Assembly (NCBI GenBank): GCA_002698425.1
Contig: NZXU01000085.1
Coordinates: 1 to 64,000 of the forward strand
Length of the DNA: 64,000 bases
Source of the DNA: Ahrensia sp.
GTDB lineage: Bacteria > Pseudomonadota > Alphaproteobacteria > Rhizobiales > Rhizobiaceae
Reading direction: 5' to 3'
Each line of letters starts with the position of its first letter. Within the stretch, counting starts at the first letter, position 1. A model generated the notes under the pieces. That model did not search any database. It was not told the DNA's origin and saw nothing but the letters and a program-made list of their open reading frames with translations. A program made the translations under genes and the position numbers. Positions 47,935 through 56,529 of this stretch are shown piece by piece.

Positions 47935-50900
47935 TTACTTCAGCTTGCCTGCCGCGTGGGCCAGCATGGTGTAGACCTTGCCCGTATCCGAGGAGAGGTA
48001 GGTCTGCGTCATGATGTTGTCGCGGTCGTTCTTGGCGATGTCGCGCAGCAGCTTCTCGAAATCGTTGACGTAGCGGTCGACCGAGGTGCGGAAGGTGGAG
48101 TCGTTGTCGTATTTGCGCTTGATCTCGTCGAAGGTCTGCTGGCCCTTCAGCGTGTAGAGCCGGCGGGTGAAGACGTTGCGCTCGCCGCGGCGATAGCGCT
48201 CCCACAATTCGATCGCCGCGTCGTGGTCGATCGCACGGGCGATGTCCACCGACAGCGAGTTGAGGGATTCGACCGCATGCAGCGGCTCGCGCGGCTGGTC
48301 GACACGCTGCGGCGTGCGCGGAGCCGGCTCGTCCTCTTTGGAGGCGCGGCGCAGCAGATCGCTGACCCAGCCGCCCGACTGGCCTTCTGGCTTGGCGTCT
48401 TCGGCCTGCGGAGCGGGGCGGGCCGGTGCGGCGGCGGTGCCGGCATTCGCGCCGAGGCTGCCACGCAGCGCCGGCTGCGACGGAACCTGGTTCGGCGCCT
48501 GCGCCCTTGCGGTCGCGGGCTGCTGGCGCTGGGGAGCGGCCGGTTGCTGCGGCGCGGGCGCCGTGACGGTTGCCGCGGCTGCGGCGACCGGTTCGCGGGC
48601 CGGAGCCGGGGCAGGTGCGGGCGCAGGAGCCGCCGCGGCGGTGCTTGCCGGTGCGGCAGGGGTTGCCGGAGCGGGCTCAGGCGCGGAAGGGCGCTTCGCC
48701 GCACGGCGCTCGCCGCCGACATCGAAGGCGCGGCCGGAGCTTTCGACGATGCGCGAGAGTTCCTTGAGCGCACTGATCTGCTCGGAGACGGCGCGGCGCA
48801 TGGCGCCGGTCGATTCGCGGGTTTCCTCAGGAAGCTCGAAAATACCCTTGCGCACTTCTTCGCGGGTCTGGTTGAGCTCCTTGCTCATGTCGGACGCGAC
48901 CCGGCGCATTTCGCTGGTAGCGTCCTCGAAGCGCTTGAGCGCCGAATTGACGATGTCGCTGACATTCTCGGAGATCGCCGCCGAAGACGAACGCGCGGTT
49001 CCCTCGGCCTCCTGCGCGGCTTCGCGCAGCCGGCTGGACAGTTCGTCGGCCGATTTGCGCGTGCGCTCCTCGACCTGGCTGAAGGCTTCGGTGGCGATCG
49101 ACTCGAAGGAGCGCATCAGCTTCTCGATCTCTTCCGACTTCGAGACCAGCCCGCTCGACAGGGTCTCCAGCGCGCTGTGGCGCTCTTCGAGCTTGTCGGA
49201 CACGCCGGTCTTTGCCTCGTTGAGGAGATCCGATGCCGTGGAAAGCACCTTGCCGTGCTCTTCGAAGCGGGCGGCGATGGAGGCGACTTCCTCGAGCGTC
49301 TTGTTGGAGACGTCGCCGAGCTTGAGCATGTTGCCGTCGAGAACGCTGACCGAGTTGGCGATCGAGTCGGCGGCGCGGTGCGCCTTGTCGGCGAAGTTCG
49401 AAGTGGTCTCGAGCAGCTTTTCGTCGATCTGGCCGAGATTGGCTTTCGCGTCGCCGATCAGCTGGCCGAGCGTCGTGTTCGACGCGGACAGGCGGTTGAT
49501 CAGGTCGTCGACGCTTTCGGTCAGGCCGCTCTGGGCTTCCTCGACCGCCGAGACCGTGTCGGCGGTGCGGCGGGCAATGGCCGTGATGAGAGCCGTGTTT
49601 TCCGCCTTGAGGCGTTCGGTTGCCGCCGTCGTTGCGTGTTCGAGCTGTTCGGCCAGCTTGCTGCCGTCGTCGGTGAGACGTTCCAGCAGCGGACGGGTCG
49701 AGTTCTCGATGAGGTCTTCCAGGCTCTGCGTGTGCGAGGAGAGCAGGGTCGACAGCTCGTTGGTGCGCTCGACGAAGGCGTTGATGGCCTCTTCGGTCGA
49801 ACCGCCGACATTGCGCGTCGCGTCGTTGGCGCGGGTTTCGAAGGACGCCAGCATTTCCTCGGCCTGGCTGCGGATCAGCTCGGCCTGGTCGGCGAGGCGC
49901 TTCTCGTTGGTTGCGAGTTCCTCGGCAATGCGCTGCTGGTTGGAGGCCAGCTGCTCAGCCAGTTTCGCGGAGAAGTCCTTGCCATGCGTGTTGATGGTCT
50001 CGCCGACATGGGTGGCTTCTTCTTCCAGCTCGACGCGGGCGACGGCGACGCTGTCACGCAGGGTGCGCGCAACGAGGCCGGCGCTGTCTTCGAGCGTCTT
50101 GCGGACATTCTCGATGCCGAGCGAAAGCGCCTTGCGCATCGTTTCCGCGCGCTCGTCGATGATGCCGGTGTTCTGGTCGAACAGGCTCTCCAGCGCTTCC
50201 GTGCTGCGCGACAGGGCGACGATGGCAGTGTTGGTGCGCTCCTCGATGGCAGCCTGCAAGCCGCCGGCCTTGTCGCTGAGAAGGGCTTCGAGGCGCGAAT
50301 TGCCCTGGGTCATCGCATTCTCGAGCGCCGTGCTCGCGGCGGCGATGTCCTCGACGAGGGCGGTCGAACGCTGGATGAGAGATTCGCTGAGGCGCTGGGT
50401 CTTCTCCTCGAGCGTCGAGTCGAAGAAGGCCGTCTTGTCGCCGATCGACGAGTCGAGGAAATTCGTCCGCTCGGTGAGCGTCGCGTCGAGGAATTTCGTC
50501 CGCTCGCTGAGCGTCGATTCGAGATGGGCGGTCTTTTCCTCCAGCGTGGCGGCGAGCCGGCCGGAATTCTCCGACAGGTGCTCGGCCAGCCGGTCGGCCA
50601 GCGTGCCGATGCGGTCGCCGAAGGACGAGGACTGCTCCTCGAAGAGGGCGGTGTGCTGGTTCAGGCGATCGGACAGGTTTTCCGTCAGCGAGCCGATGTT
50701 CTGGTTGAGCTGGGCGGCGTTCGCCTCGAACTGGGCCGAGCCTTCCATCAGGCGGCTGTTCAGATTGTCGGTCAGGCTGACGATGTTCTGGTCGAAGCGG
50801 CTGGTGTTCGCTTCGAACTCGGCAGCGCGCTCATGCAGCCTCGCGGCGACCGATTCCACCTGTGCCTCGATGGACTCGCGGAAGGTGGACGCGCTGGAGT

Positions 50901-52875
50901 TGAGCATCTGCGCCTTCTCGTCCAGCGCCGAGGTGAGCTGCGAGGAGTAGCCGCCGACGCGGTCGATAAGCAGTTCGGCCTGCGCATCGAACGCCTGTCC
51001 GAATTGCGTCGCGGTGCGGCTGAATTCGTCGGAGCGGGAGTCCAGCGTGGCGCCGAACTCGTCGACCTTGCGGCCGAGCTCGTCGGTGAGGGCGCGGGTG
51101 CGGCTGTCGAGAGCCTCGTTGATGCGGCCGGTTTCCTGATCGACTGCGACGGAGAGCCGGTCGGCCGTGTGGCCGACGGCGCCGTAGATCGCGGTGGTCT
51201 TCTCGTCGAGTCGGCTGAGGAAGTCGCCGGTCTTCGCGGAGATCGCCTCGGCCGTGCCGTCGGAGATCGAGGTCAGCTTGGCGGTAAAGGCCGCCGACTT
51301 CTCGTCCAGGATCGCGGAAAGCGAGGTTTCCATGGCGTTGGTCTGCTCGGCGAAGGCCTGGCGGGCCTTGTCGGCGATCACACCGGCCTGGGCATTGCCG
51401 TGGGCATAGGTCTCGGCGATCGCACGGGTGCGCTCAAGCAGCGTCTCGTTGATCTGGCGAGCGCGGGCGTCGAGTGCCGAATTGAGCTTCTCGGTGCCGT
51501 GGTTGATCGCGTGGACGCGGGTTTCGAAGTCTTCCAGCAGATGCTTGCCGCGGGAGCTGAAGGTTTCCTCCAGGCTCGCCATGCGCTGGTCGAACTCGCC
51601 GGTCATGCTGCCGGTCGTCTCGGTCAGCATCGAAACCAGGTTGGTCGCACGCGATTCGAGCGACTCGGCCAGGCGGCGGCTCGCTTCGTCTGTCTGCTCG
51701 CTCAGATTGGCGATGCGCATGTCGATCAGGCTGGCGAAGGCCTCGCCGGAATTCGAGATGCGGTTGGAAACCTCGTCGAGGCGCGACGCGATCGTGTCGT
51801 TGACCGCCTTCGAGGACTGTTCCATGCGGCCGATCAGCGACTGGCCGGCCTCGTTGAGCGACATGGTCAGCTGTGTGGAGGCATTGCGGACGTTGTCGCG
51901 GATGAAATCGGCCGAGCCGGTGAGTTCGTCGCGCAGCTGTTCGTGCGCGCCGGCGATGGAGGCCCGCAGGCGTTCGGCATGGGTGACGATGCCTTCGCGC
52001 TCATTGCCGAGGTCGGTGAGGAGGGCGCGGACGCGCGCCTCGTTGTCGGAATAGGCGCGTTCGAGTTCGGAGACCTCCGACTGCATCAGCGCTTCCAGCT
52101 CGCTGGCGCGGGCGATGGTGCGCTCGATGCCTTCTCCCATGGCGGAGACTTCGCGGCGGACGGCCTGGCCGACGGTGACGATGCGTTCCTGGGCGAGGTT
52201 TTCGGGCTCCGCGAGCCGGAGCGCGATCTCGCTCATCGAATGCGCGGTGGTACGCATCTCGTTGCTGCGGCGGATCATCGCCGCGATCGCGAAGAAGGCG
52301 AAGACCGGAACGATGATGCTGACCAGAAGCGCGACCGCGCCCGGCGTGTCGCGCAGGCCGCTCGGCGTCAGGATTGCGGAAATGCCACGGTCATAGGTGA
52401 TCTGGGCGAGGAGCAACCCGGCAATGACCCAGGCGACGCTGGCCGCGATCGCACCGAGCGGCAGGCCGCCGGCCTGTCCGCGCTGCAGGCGCGACATGAT
52501 CGCCGCGTAGTCGCGGCGCGTATCGTCGTCATTGGCCGGGCTGAAGGACACGAGGCGCTTCGGCTCGCTGGCGGCCGGCTTTTTCGCCGGGGCGGCAGGT
52601 TTCGGCGCGGGCGCACGGGCCTGCTGCTTGCGCGGCTCGGGCTCCTTGCGGGCGTCCTTGCTGCTGTCGGCCTTGGCAGCCTTCCCGGATTTCCCCGGCG
52701 ATCCCTTGCTTTCCTCGGCGAGCTCGTCGGCGGCGGCGCGGACCTGGTTTTCGAAATCGTCGAGCGACAATTCGTCATCGAGTTCGATGTCGTCGCCCAG
52801 TCCCGCTTCCAGTGCCTCTTCAAGCGCTGCTTCCATGTCGCGATCGAGGTTCGCAGCGTTCTTATTCACAGCCAT
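47935..52875 (-). CDS. Giant membrane-anchored coiled-coil protein, candidate growth-pole-ring (GPR/RgsE) homologue
   Basis: A 1646-residue protein. An acidic N terminus (residues about 10-55) and Ala/Pro/Lys-rich linker lead to two adjacent transmembrane helices (about 145-205; GAIAASVAWVIAGLLLAQI, VALLVSIIVPVFAFFAIAAMI). Residues about 210-1390 are continuous amphipathic helix with frequent 11-residue periodicity. A Pro/Ala-rich linker (about 1400-1490) precedes a conserved-looking end of about 140 residues (LHAVESLNSLSVDIARAID, FDEIKRKYDNDSTFRTSVDRYVNDFEKLL). Size, topology and apolipoprotein-like repeats match Agrobacterium GPR and Sinorhizobium RgsE, needed for polar growth. GAGG lies six bases before the ATG. 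Older annotations call such proteins kinesin-like. The assignment is by architecture. Confidence 0.75.
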   Translation of the reverse strand: MAVNKNAANLDRDMEAALEEALEAGLGDDIELDDELSLDDFENQVRAAADELAEESKGSPGKSGKAAKADSSKDARKEPEPRKQQARAPAPKPAAPAKKPAASEPKRLVSFSPANDDDTRRDYAAIMSRLQRGQAGGLPLGAIAASVAWVIAGLLLAQITYDRGISAILTPSGLRDTPGAVALLVSIIVPVFAFFAIAAMIRRSNEMRTTAHSMSEIALRLAEPENLAQERIVTVGQAVRREVSAMGEGIERTIARASELEALMQSEVSELERAYSDNEARVRALLTDLGNEREGIVTHAERLRASIAGAHEQLRDELTGSADFIRDNVRNASTQLTMSLNEAGQSLIGRMEQSSKAVNDTIASRLDEVSNRISNSGEAFASLIDMRIANLSEQTDEASRRLAESLESRATNLVSMLTETTGSMTGEFDQRMASLEETFSSRGKHLLEDFETRVHAINHGTEKLNSALDARARQINETLLERTRAIAETYAHGNAQAGVIADKARQAFAEQTNAMETSLSAILDEKSAAFTAKLTSISDGTAEAISAKTGDFLSRLDEKTTAIYGAVGHTADRLSVAVDQETGRINEALDSRTRALTDELGRKVDEFGATLDSRSDEFSRTATQFGQAFDAQAELLIDRVGGYSSQLTSALDEKAQMLNSSASTFRESIEAQVESVAARLHERAAEFEANTSRFDQNIVSLTDNLNSRLMEGSAQFEANAAQLNQNIGSLTENLSDRLNQHTALFEEQSSSFGDRIGTLADRLAEHLSENSGRLAATLEEKTAHLESTLSERTKFLDATLTERTNFLDSSIGDKTAFFDSTLEEKTQRLSESLIQRSTALVEDIAAASTALENAMTQGNSRLEALLSDKAGGLQAAIEERTNTAIVALSRSTEALESLFDQNTGIIDERAETMRKALSLGIENVRKTLEDSAGLVARTLRDSVAVARVELEEEATHVGETINTHGKDFSAKLAEQLASNQQRIAEELATNEKRLADQAELIRSQAEEMLASFETRANDATRNVGGSTEEAINAFVERTNELSTLLSSHTQSLEDLIENSTRPLLERLTDDGSKLAEQLEHATTAATERLKAENTALITAIARRTADTVSAVEEAQSGLTESVDDLINRLSASNTTLGQLIGDAKANLGQIDEKLLETTSNFADKAHRAADSIANSVSVLDGNMLKLGDVSNKTLEEVASIAARFEEHGKVLSTASDLLNEAKTGVSDKLEERHSALETLSSGLVSKSEEIEKLMRSFESIATEAFSQVEERTRKSADELSSRLREAAQEAEGTARSSSAAISENVSDIVNSALKRFEDATSEMRRVASDMSKELNQTREEVRKGIFELPEETRESTGAMRRAVSEQISALKELSRIVESSGRAFDVGGERRAAKRPSAPEPAPATPAAPASTAAAAPAPAPAPAPAREPVAAAAATVTAPAPQQPAAPQRQQPATARAQAPNQVPSQPALRGSLGANAGTAAAPARPAPQAEDAKPEGQSGGWVSDLLRRASKEDEPAPRTPQRVDQPREPLHAVESLNSLSVDIARAIDHDAAIELWERYRRGERNVFTRRLYTLKGQQTFDEIKRKYDNDSTFRTSVDRYVNDFEKLLRDIAKNDRDNIMTQTYLSSDTGKVYTMLAHAAGKLK
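50347..50544 (-). repeat. Six 11-residue (33-bp) tandem repeats in the coiled-coil gene
   Basis: Six consecutive 11-residue units can be read: LEEKTAHLEST, LSERTKFLDAT, LTERTNFLDSS, IGDKTAFFDST, LEEKTQRLSES, LIQRSTALVED. They share a Leu/Ile first position and a T/S-x-x-L/F core. At DNA level the middle units are also near-identical, so they probably arose by tandem duplication. The pattern fits 11-mer apolipoprotein-type helices. Confidence 0.85.
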
Positions 52876-53059
52876 ATGGCGCCTCACTCAAGAATACAGC
52901 CGGCGTTTCCCGCCGGTCTTTAGATCCGGGATTCCCGTCCCTCACACCAAAAGAGGGCGCAACTATGGTGATGCGGCCTCGTCATGGGCGTATCGTAACG
53001 GGACAGTTTTGCAATTGGAACTCGCGATTGCGGCAATCCGCAAAAGTTTAAATATAAAG

Positions 53060-53081
53060 TTAACGCAACATGATGCGTTAA
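53060..53081. promoter_or_regulatory. Inverted repeat TTAACGCA-N6-TGCGTTAA
   Basis: A perfect 8-bp inverted repeat with a six-base spacer (ACATGA), set in an AT-rich stretch 96 bases upstream of the Hpt start. It has the size of an operator for a dimeric regulator. CtrA-type half-sites (TTAAC) form its ends, but the spacing is not canonical, so the binding protein is unknown. Confidence 0.45.
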
Positions 53082-53097
53082 GATTTGCCTCCGGGTC

Positions 53098-53106
53098 TGT
53101 GGATAA
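53098..53106. promoter_or_regulatory. Perfect DnaA box
   Basis: TGTGGATAA is the reverse complement of the consensus DnaA box TTATCCACA. A single nine-base match can occur by chance, but it lies directly beside the AT-rich stretch and the inverted repeat in a cell-cycle-relevant promoter region. Confidence 0.45.
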
Positions 53107-53176
53107 CGGGCAGCGGGAAGTTAACTCCTCGGCCACCTTTCGATGACATCATGACGGTGGGTCAATTGGGGAACGG

Positions 53177-53548
53177 ATGGATATGAACACAGCTCCGATC
53201 TTCGCCCCACCGGACACGCCCTGCGAATTGCGGGGAGACCACAGGCCGGTGGATCTTGTTTTTCTCGCTCGTCAGACGGGTGGCGATCGCGCGCTCGAGG
53301 AGGAGGTGCTTCGGCTCTTCGCCAAGCAGGCTGCCATGCTCGGCGACGACCTGCGCACGCTGACCGACAACGAGACGCGAAAGCGCCAGGCGCACACGCT
53401 GAAAGGCGCGGCGCGGGCTATCGGCGCGTTCGGTCTGGCCGACCATGCGTTGCAGATCGAAACGGAGCCGGACAATCCGGCGCCGGTCACGGCGCTGCTT
53501 CGCGAAGTCGAGACCGTCCGCGACTACATCGCCTCGCTGCTGCGCTAG
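53177..53548 (+). CDS. Stand-alone Hpt (histidine phosphotransfer) domain protein
   Basis: A small four-helix phosphotransfer protein of 123 residues. The phosphoryl-accepting His73 lies in RQAHTLKGAARAIGAF, the Hpt signature. Residues around ALEEEVLRLFAKQAAML form the preceding helix. There is no kinase or receiver next to it. It may relay phosphate from a hybrid kinase; CckA is encoded about 9 kb away but normally uses ChpT, which is not an Hpt of this type. ATG at 53177 is used; one at 53183 is possible. Confidence 0.88.
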   Translation: MDMNTAPIFAPPDTPCELRGDHRPVDLVFLARQTGGDRALEEEVLRLFAKQAAMLGDDLRTLTDNETRKRQAHTLKGAARAIGAFGLADHALQIETEPDNPAPVTALLREVETVRDYIASLLR

Positions 53549-53729
53549 GCGTTCGCGACCCGGGGCGGACAGTTGCCTCCCGTGCTTTTCTTCACGGCGC
53601 AAGCTGTTTTCGCACGCTGGTTCCAATGATCCGTCGCTCCGGACGGCGAGGGCGGTTTTTCGCCGCATATATGCCGATTTGGCTGCTTTCACGCCGCCCG
53701 CAGGTTGACTTTGCCGGCCTTCGGTTTAA

Positions 53730-54101
<372 letters not shown>

Positions 54102-54128
54102 CCGCCTGCGGCACAGTCAAACAGCCCG

Positions 54129-54989
54129 ATGATCCAATTTGAAACCGACGTTTTCGCCGAACGTCGATGGCGTCTGGCGCATGGGCGCGACCTCGCCCTC
54201 GGCGCAAGCGGCGTATTGATGGGGATTCTCAATGTCACGCCGGACAGTTTTTCCGATGGCGGGCAACTGACATCGGTCGAGCTGGCCGTCGCGCGGGGCC
54301 GGGCGATGGTCGCCGAGGGGGCCGCGATCCTGGATATCGGCGGCGAAAGCACGCGGCCGGGCGCGGATCCGGTCGATGCCGCGACCGAACAGGAACGTGT
54401 GCTGCCGGCCATGCGCGCCATGGGCGCTGCGCTGCCGGATGCCGTCCTGTCCGTCGACACCTATCGCGCCGACACCGCGGCGAAGGCGGTCGAGGCCGGC
54501 GCCCATATCGTCAATGATGTCTGGGGCCTGCAGCGCGAACCGGATATCGCCCATGTCGCCGCATCGACCGGCGCCGGGCTCTGCATCATGCATACGGGAC
54601 GCGAGCGCGAGAAACTGGCAGACGTCATCGCCGATCAGTTCGCCTTCCTGGAACGGTCGCTAGAGATCGCAACGAGGGCCGGTGTGAAGGATGCGCAGAT
54701 CGTGCTCGATCCGGGCTTCGGTTTCGCCAAGGATGCCGAAGAGAACTTCGCCCTGATGGCGCGCTTCGAGGCACTGCACAAATTGGGCTATCCGTTGCTG
54801 GCCGGCACCAGCCGGAAGCGGTTTATCGGTCATGCGACCGGGCGGGAGGCGGCTGACCGCGATATTGGAACATCGGCGACGACGGCGCTTCTGCGCGCGG
54901 CCGGCGCTGCCGTATTCCGGGTACACGATGTCGCCGTCAATCGTGATGCAATGGCGATCGCGGATGCTATGATCGCCGAACGGACATAA
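54129..54989 (+). CDS. folP: Dihydropteroate synthase
   Basis: Joins p-aminobenzoate to the pterin pyrophosphate in folate synthesis and is the sulfonamide target. At 286 residues it is of normal length. Key motifs are GILNVTPDSFSDGG near residue 32, DIGGESTRPGA near 70 and GTSRKRFIG near 230. First of the folP-folB-folK cluster. Confidence 0.96.
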   Translation: MIQFETDVFAERRWRLAHGRDLALGASGVLMGILNVTPDSFSDGGQLTSVELAVARGRAMVAEGAAILDIGGESTRPGADPVDAATEQERVLPAMRAMGAALPDAVLSVDTYRADTAAKAVEAGAHIVNDVWGLQREPDIAHVAASTGAGLCIMHTGREREKLADVIADQFAFLERSLEIATRAGVKDAQIVLDPGFGFAKDAEENFALMARFEALHKLGYPLLAGTSRKRFIGHATGREAADRDIGTSATTALLRAAGAAVFRVHDVAVNRDAMAIADAMIAERT

Positions 54990-55018
54990 CGGGCTGAAAT
55001 CAAGGATACCGACCCCCG

Positions 55019-55390
55019 ATGTACCAGATACGCATGATGAATTGCGCGTTCTTCGCGCGCCACGGCGTCTTCGACCAGGAAGAATTTCTAGGACAGCGTT
55101 TCTATGTCGACGCGGTGCTCGATGTCGATCCGGGCGACGCGCTGGAAAAGGACGATATCGAGGGGACGGTCGATTACGGCATCGCCTTTCTCGAGATCGA
55201 GCGGATCGTCACCGGCGAGCGCCGCTTCCTGATCGAGGCGATCGCCCTGGAGATCGCCAAGGCGCTCTGCAAACGGTTCCCGCAGATCATCCAGGCCGAC
55301 ATCACCGTGCGCAAGCCGAATGCGCCGGTTCCGGGCGTGCTCGATCATGTCGAGGTCCGCGTCGTACATGACGCACGCTCCGATGGTTGA
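55019..55390 (+). CDS. folB: Dihydroneopterin aldolase
   Basis: Converts dihydroneopterin to 6-hydroxymethyl-dihydropterin and glycolaldehyde. At 123 residues it has family length; FFARHGVFDQEEFLGQRFYVD near the N terminus and VRKPNAPVPGVLDHVEV near the end match the family, with the catalytic Lys in KPNAP. It lies 29 bases after folP and overlaps folK by 23 bases. Confidence 0.95.
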   Translation: MYQIRMMNCAFFARHGVFDQEEFLGQRFYVDAVLDVDPGDALEKDDIEGTVDYGIAFLEIERIVTGERRFLIEAIALEIAKALCKRFPQIIQADITVRKPNAPVPGVLDHVEVRVVHDARSDG

Positions 55391-55883
55391 ACCCGTCACC
55401 GCCTATCTCGGGCTTGGCGGAAATGTCGGCGACGTGGCCGCCTCCATGCAGACCGCCATCGAGCGGCTGAACGCTAATCCGTCCTGCAAGGTCGTCTCAG
55501 TGTCGCGGGTGTTCCGGACGCCGCCATGGGGGCCGGTCGAGCAGGACTGGTTTCTCAACGCCTGCGCGGAGATCGAAACGGAGCTGAGTGCGCCGGAGCT
55601 TCTCGATCTGGTGCTTCGGACGGAACGCGATCTCGGCCGGGTGCGGGAGACGCGCTGGGGACCGCGCACGCTCGATATCGACATTCTTCTTTACGGGGAC
55701 AGCACGGTCGAGCTCGACAATCTGACGATCCCGCATCCGCGCATGGCCGAGCGGGCCTTCGTGATGGTGCCGCTGGCCGATATCGCCGGCGACGTCATGC
55801 TCTCCGGGCGAACGATTCGCGCCTCTGCGGAAGCCTTCGCCGACGAGGGCCTGCACCTATCGGATGCGGTATTGTCGGTCTGA
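55368..55883 (+). CDS. folK: 2-amino-4-hydroxy-6-hydroxymethyldihydropteridine diphosphokinase
   Basis: Pyrophosphorylates 6-hydroxymethyl-dihydropterin for FolP. About 171 residues. YLGLGGNVGD near residue 13 and the metal-binding RWGPRTLDIDILLYG near 100 are diagnostic; IPHPRMAERAFVMVPL follows. The start is uncertain: MTHAPMVE (55368) is used, while MVEPVTAY (55383) gives an overlap of only 8 bases with folB. Confidence 0.95.
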   Translation: MTHAPMVEPVTAYLGLGGNVGDVAASMQTAIERLNANPSCKVVSVSRVFRTPPWGPVEQDWFLNACAEIETELSAPELLDLVLRTERDLGRVRETRWGPRTLDIDILLYGDSTVELDNLTIPHPRMAERAFVMVPLADIAGDVMLSGRTIRASAEAFADEGLHLSDAVLSV

Positions 55884-55889
55884 CGCCGC

Positions 55890-56417
55890 TCAGCGGTTCT
55901 CGGCGAGCGAGTTGACGCGGTCCAGCTTCATGCCGATCACCGGAACCAGCGTTTCGCCGACTTCGACCGAGACCGTGATGTTGAGCTGGTTCTTCGATGC
56001 AAGGCGGGCCAGCATGGCGCCGTCGAGCTGGTTGCGCTTAAGGGTCAGAACGGCGCGCGAGGGCGTCACCGTGCCCGCGATCACGTCGAGGCCTTCGCCG
56101 TCTGCGCCGTCGAGGAATTGACCGGTATAGCCGCGCCCGCGACGCTTCACGGTCGCCTTCATCTTCTGGGAGAAGAGGCCGACGCGGCAGCCGCCGTCGA
56201 GCGTCATGCCGAGCTTGTTCGACGGTGTCTCGCCGAAAAACTCGCAGGTGAATTTCGTGCCCTTGTACTTGCCGGCGACGATCTCGCCGGGGCCGCGCCA
56301 CTTGCCCTCGATCTGGGTGAAGAAGCGGGTCTCGCGATCGTTCGCGTCAGCGGGTGCGACCGTTGCGGCAACGGGCATCATCGCAAGGGCGGAAACGGCC
56401 ATCGAACGTAAAATCAT
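55890..56417 (-). CDS. Secreted protein, function unknown
   Basis: A predicted periplasmic protein of 175 residues with signal peptide MILRSMAVSALAMMPVAA. The mature part starts near DANDRETRF and is beta-rich (KWRGPGEIVAGKYKGTKFTCEFFGE, DGGCRVGLFSQKMKATVKRRGRG), with two cysteines that could pair. It converges on folK with a 6-base gap. I do not recognise a characterised family. Confidence 0.8.
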   Translation of the reverse strand: MILRSMAVSALAMMPVAATVAPADANDRETRFFTQIEGKWRGPGEIVAGKYKGTKFTCEFFGETPSNKLGMTLDGGCRVGLFSQKMKATVKRRGRGYTGQFLDGADGEGLDVIAGTVTPSRAVLTLKRNQLDGAMLARLASKNQLNITVSVEVGETLVPVIGMKLDRVNSLAENR

Positions 56418-56529
56418 GGCAAAGCGGCTTTCGTGGTCGGCTGTGCGGTGTCAGCGCATCATTGGCCGGAATGGTTAACACATACTTTGTAAATCGCGCC
56501 ATAGCACGCATCGCGGCGCTCACGAAATG

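Larger units (their letters stand above)
52876..53176. promoter_or_regulatory. Divergent promoter region between coiled-coil and Hpt genes
   Basis: 301 bases without a gene. The right part (about 53035-53090) is much more AT-rich than the surroundings (AAAAGTTTAAATATAAAG). It contains a perfect inverted repeat with TTAA ends (53060-53081) and a perfect DnaA box (53098-53106). TTAA pairs recall CtrA half-sites, though none has the exact TTAA-N7-TTAA spacing: the clearest pair is TTAA-N8-TTAA at 53047-53062. This region probably drives both divergent genes. Confidence 0.5.

Noticed and set aside
47956..52923. A 1655-codon open frame antisense to the giant coiled-coil gene
   Set aside because: Very long, but it mirrors a high-GC gene whose third codon positions exclude stops on the other strand. 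The minus strand has a signal-anchor, coiled-coil repeats and a good start; the plus-strand translation shows no recognisable domain. Ribosome profiling would settle it.
53035..53110. Chromosomal replication origin
   Set aside because: One DnaA box and an AT-rich stretch are present, but there are no further boxes and no origin-associated genes such as hemE, parAB or dnaA nearby.
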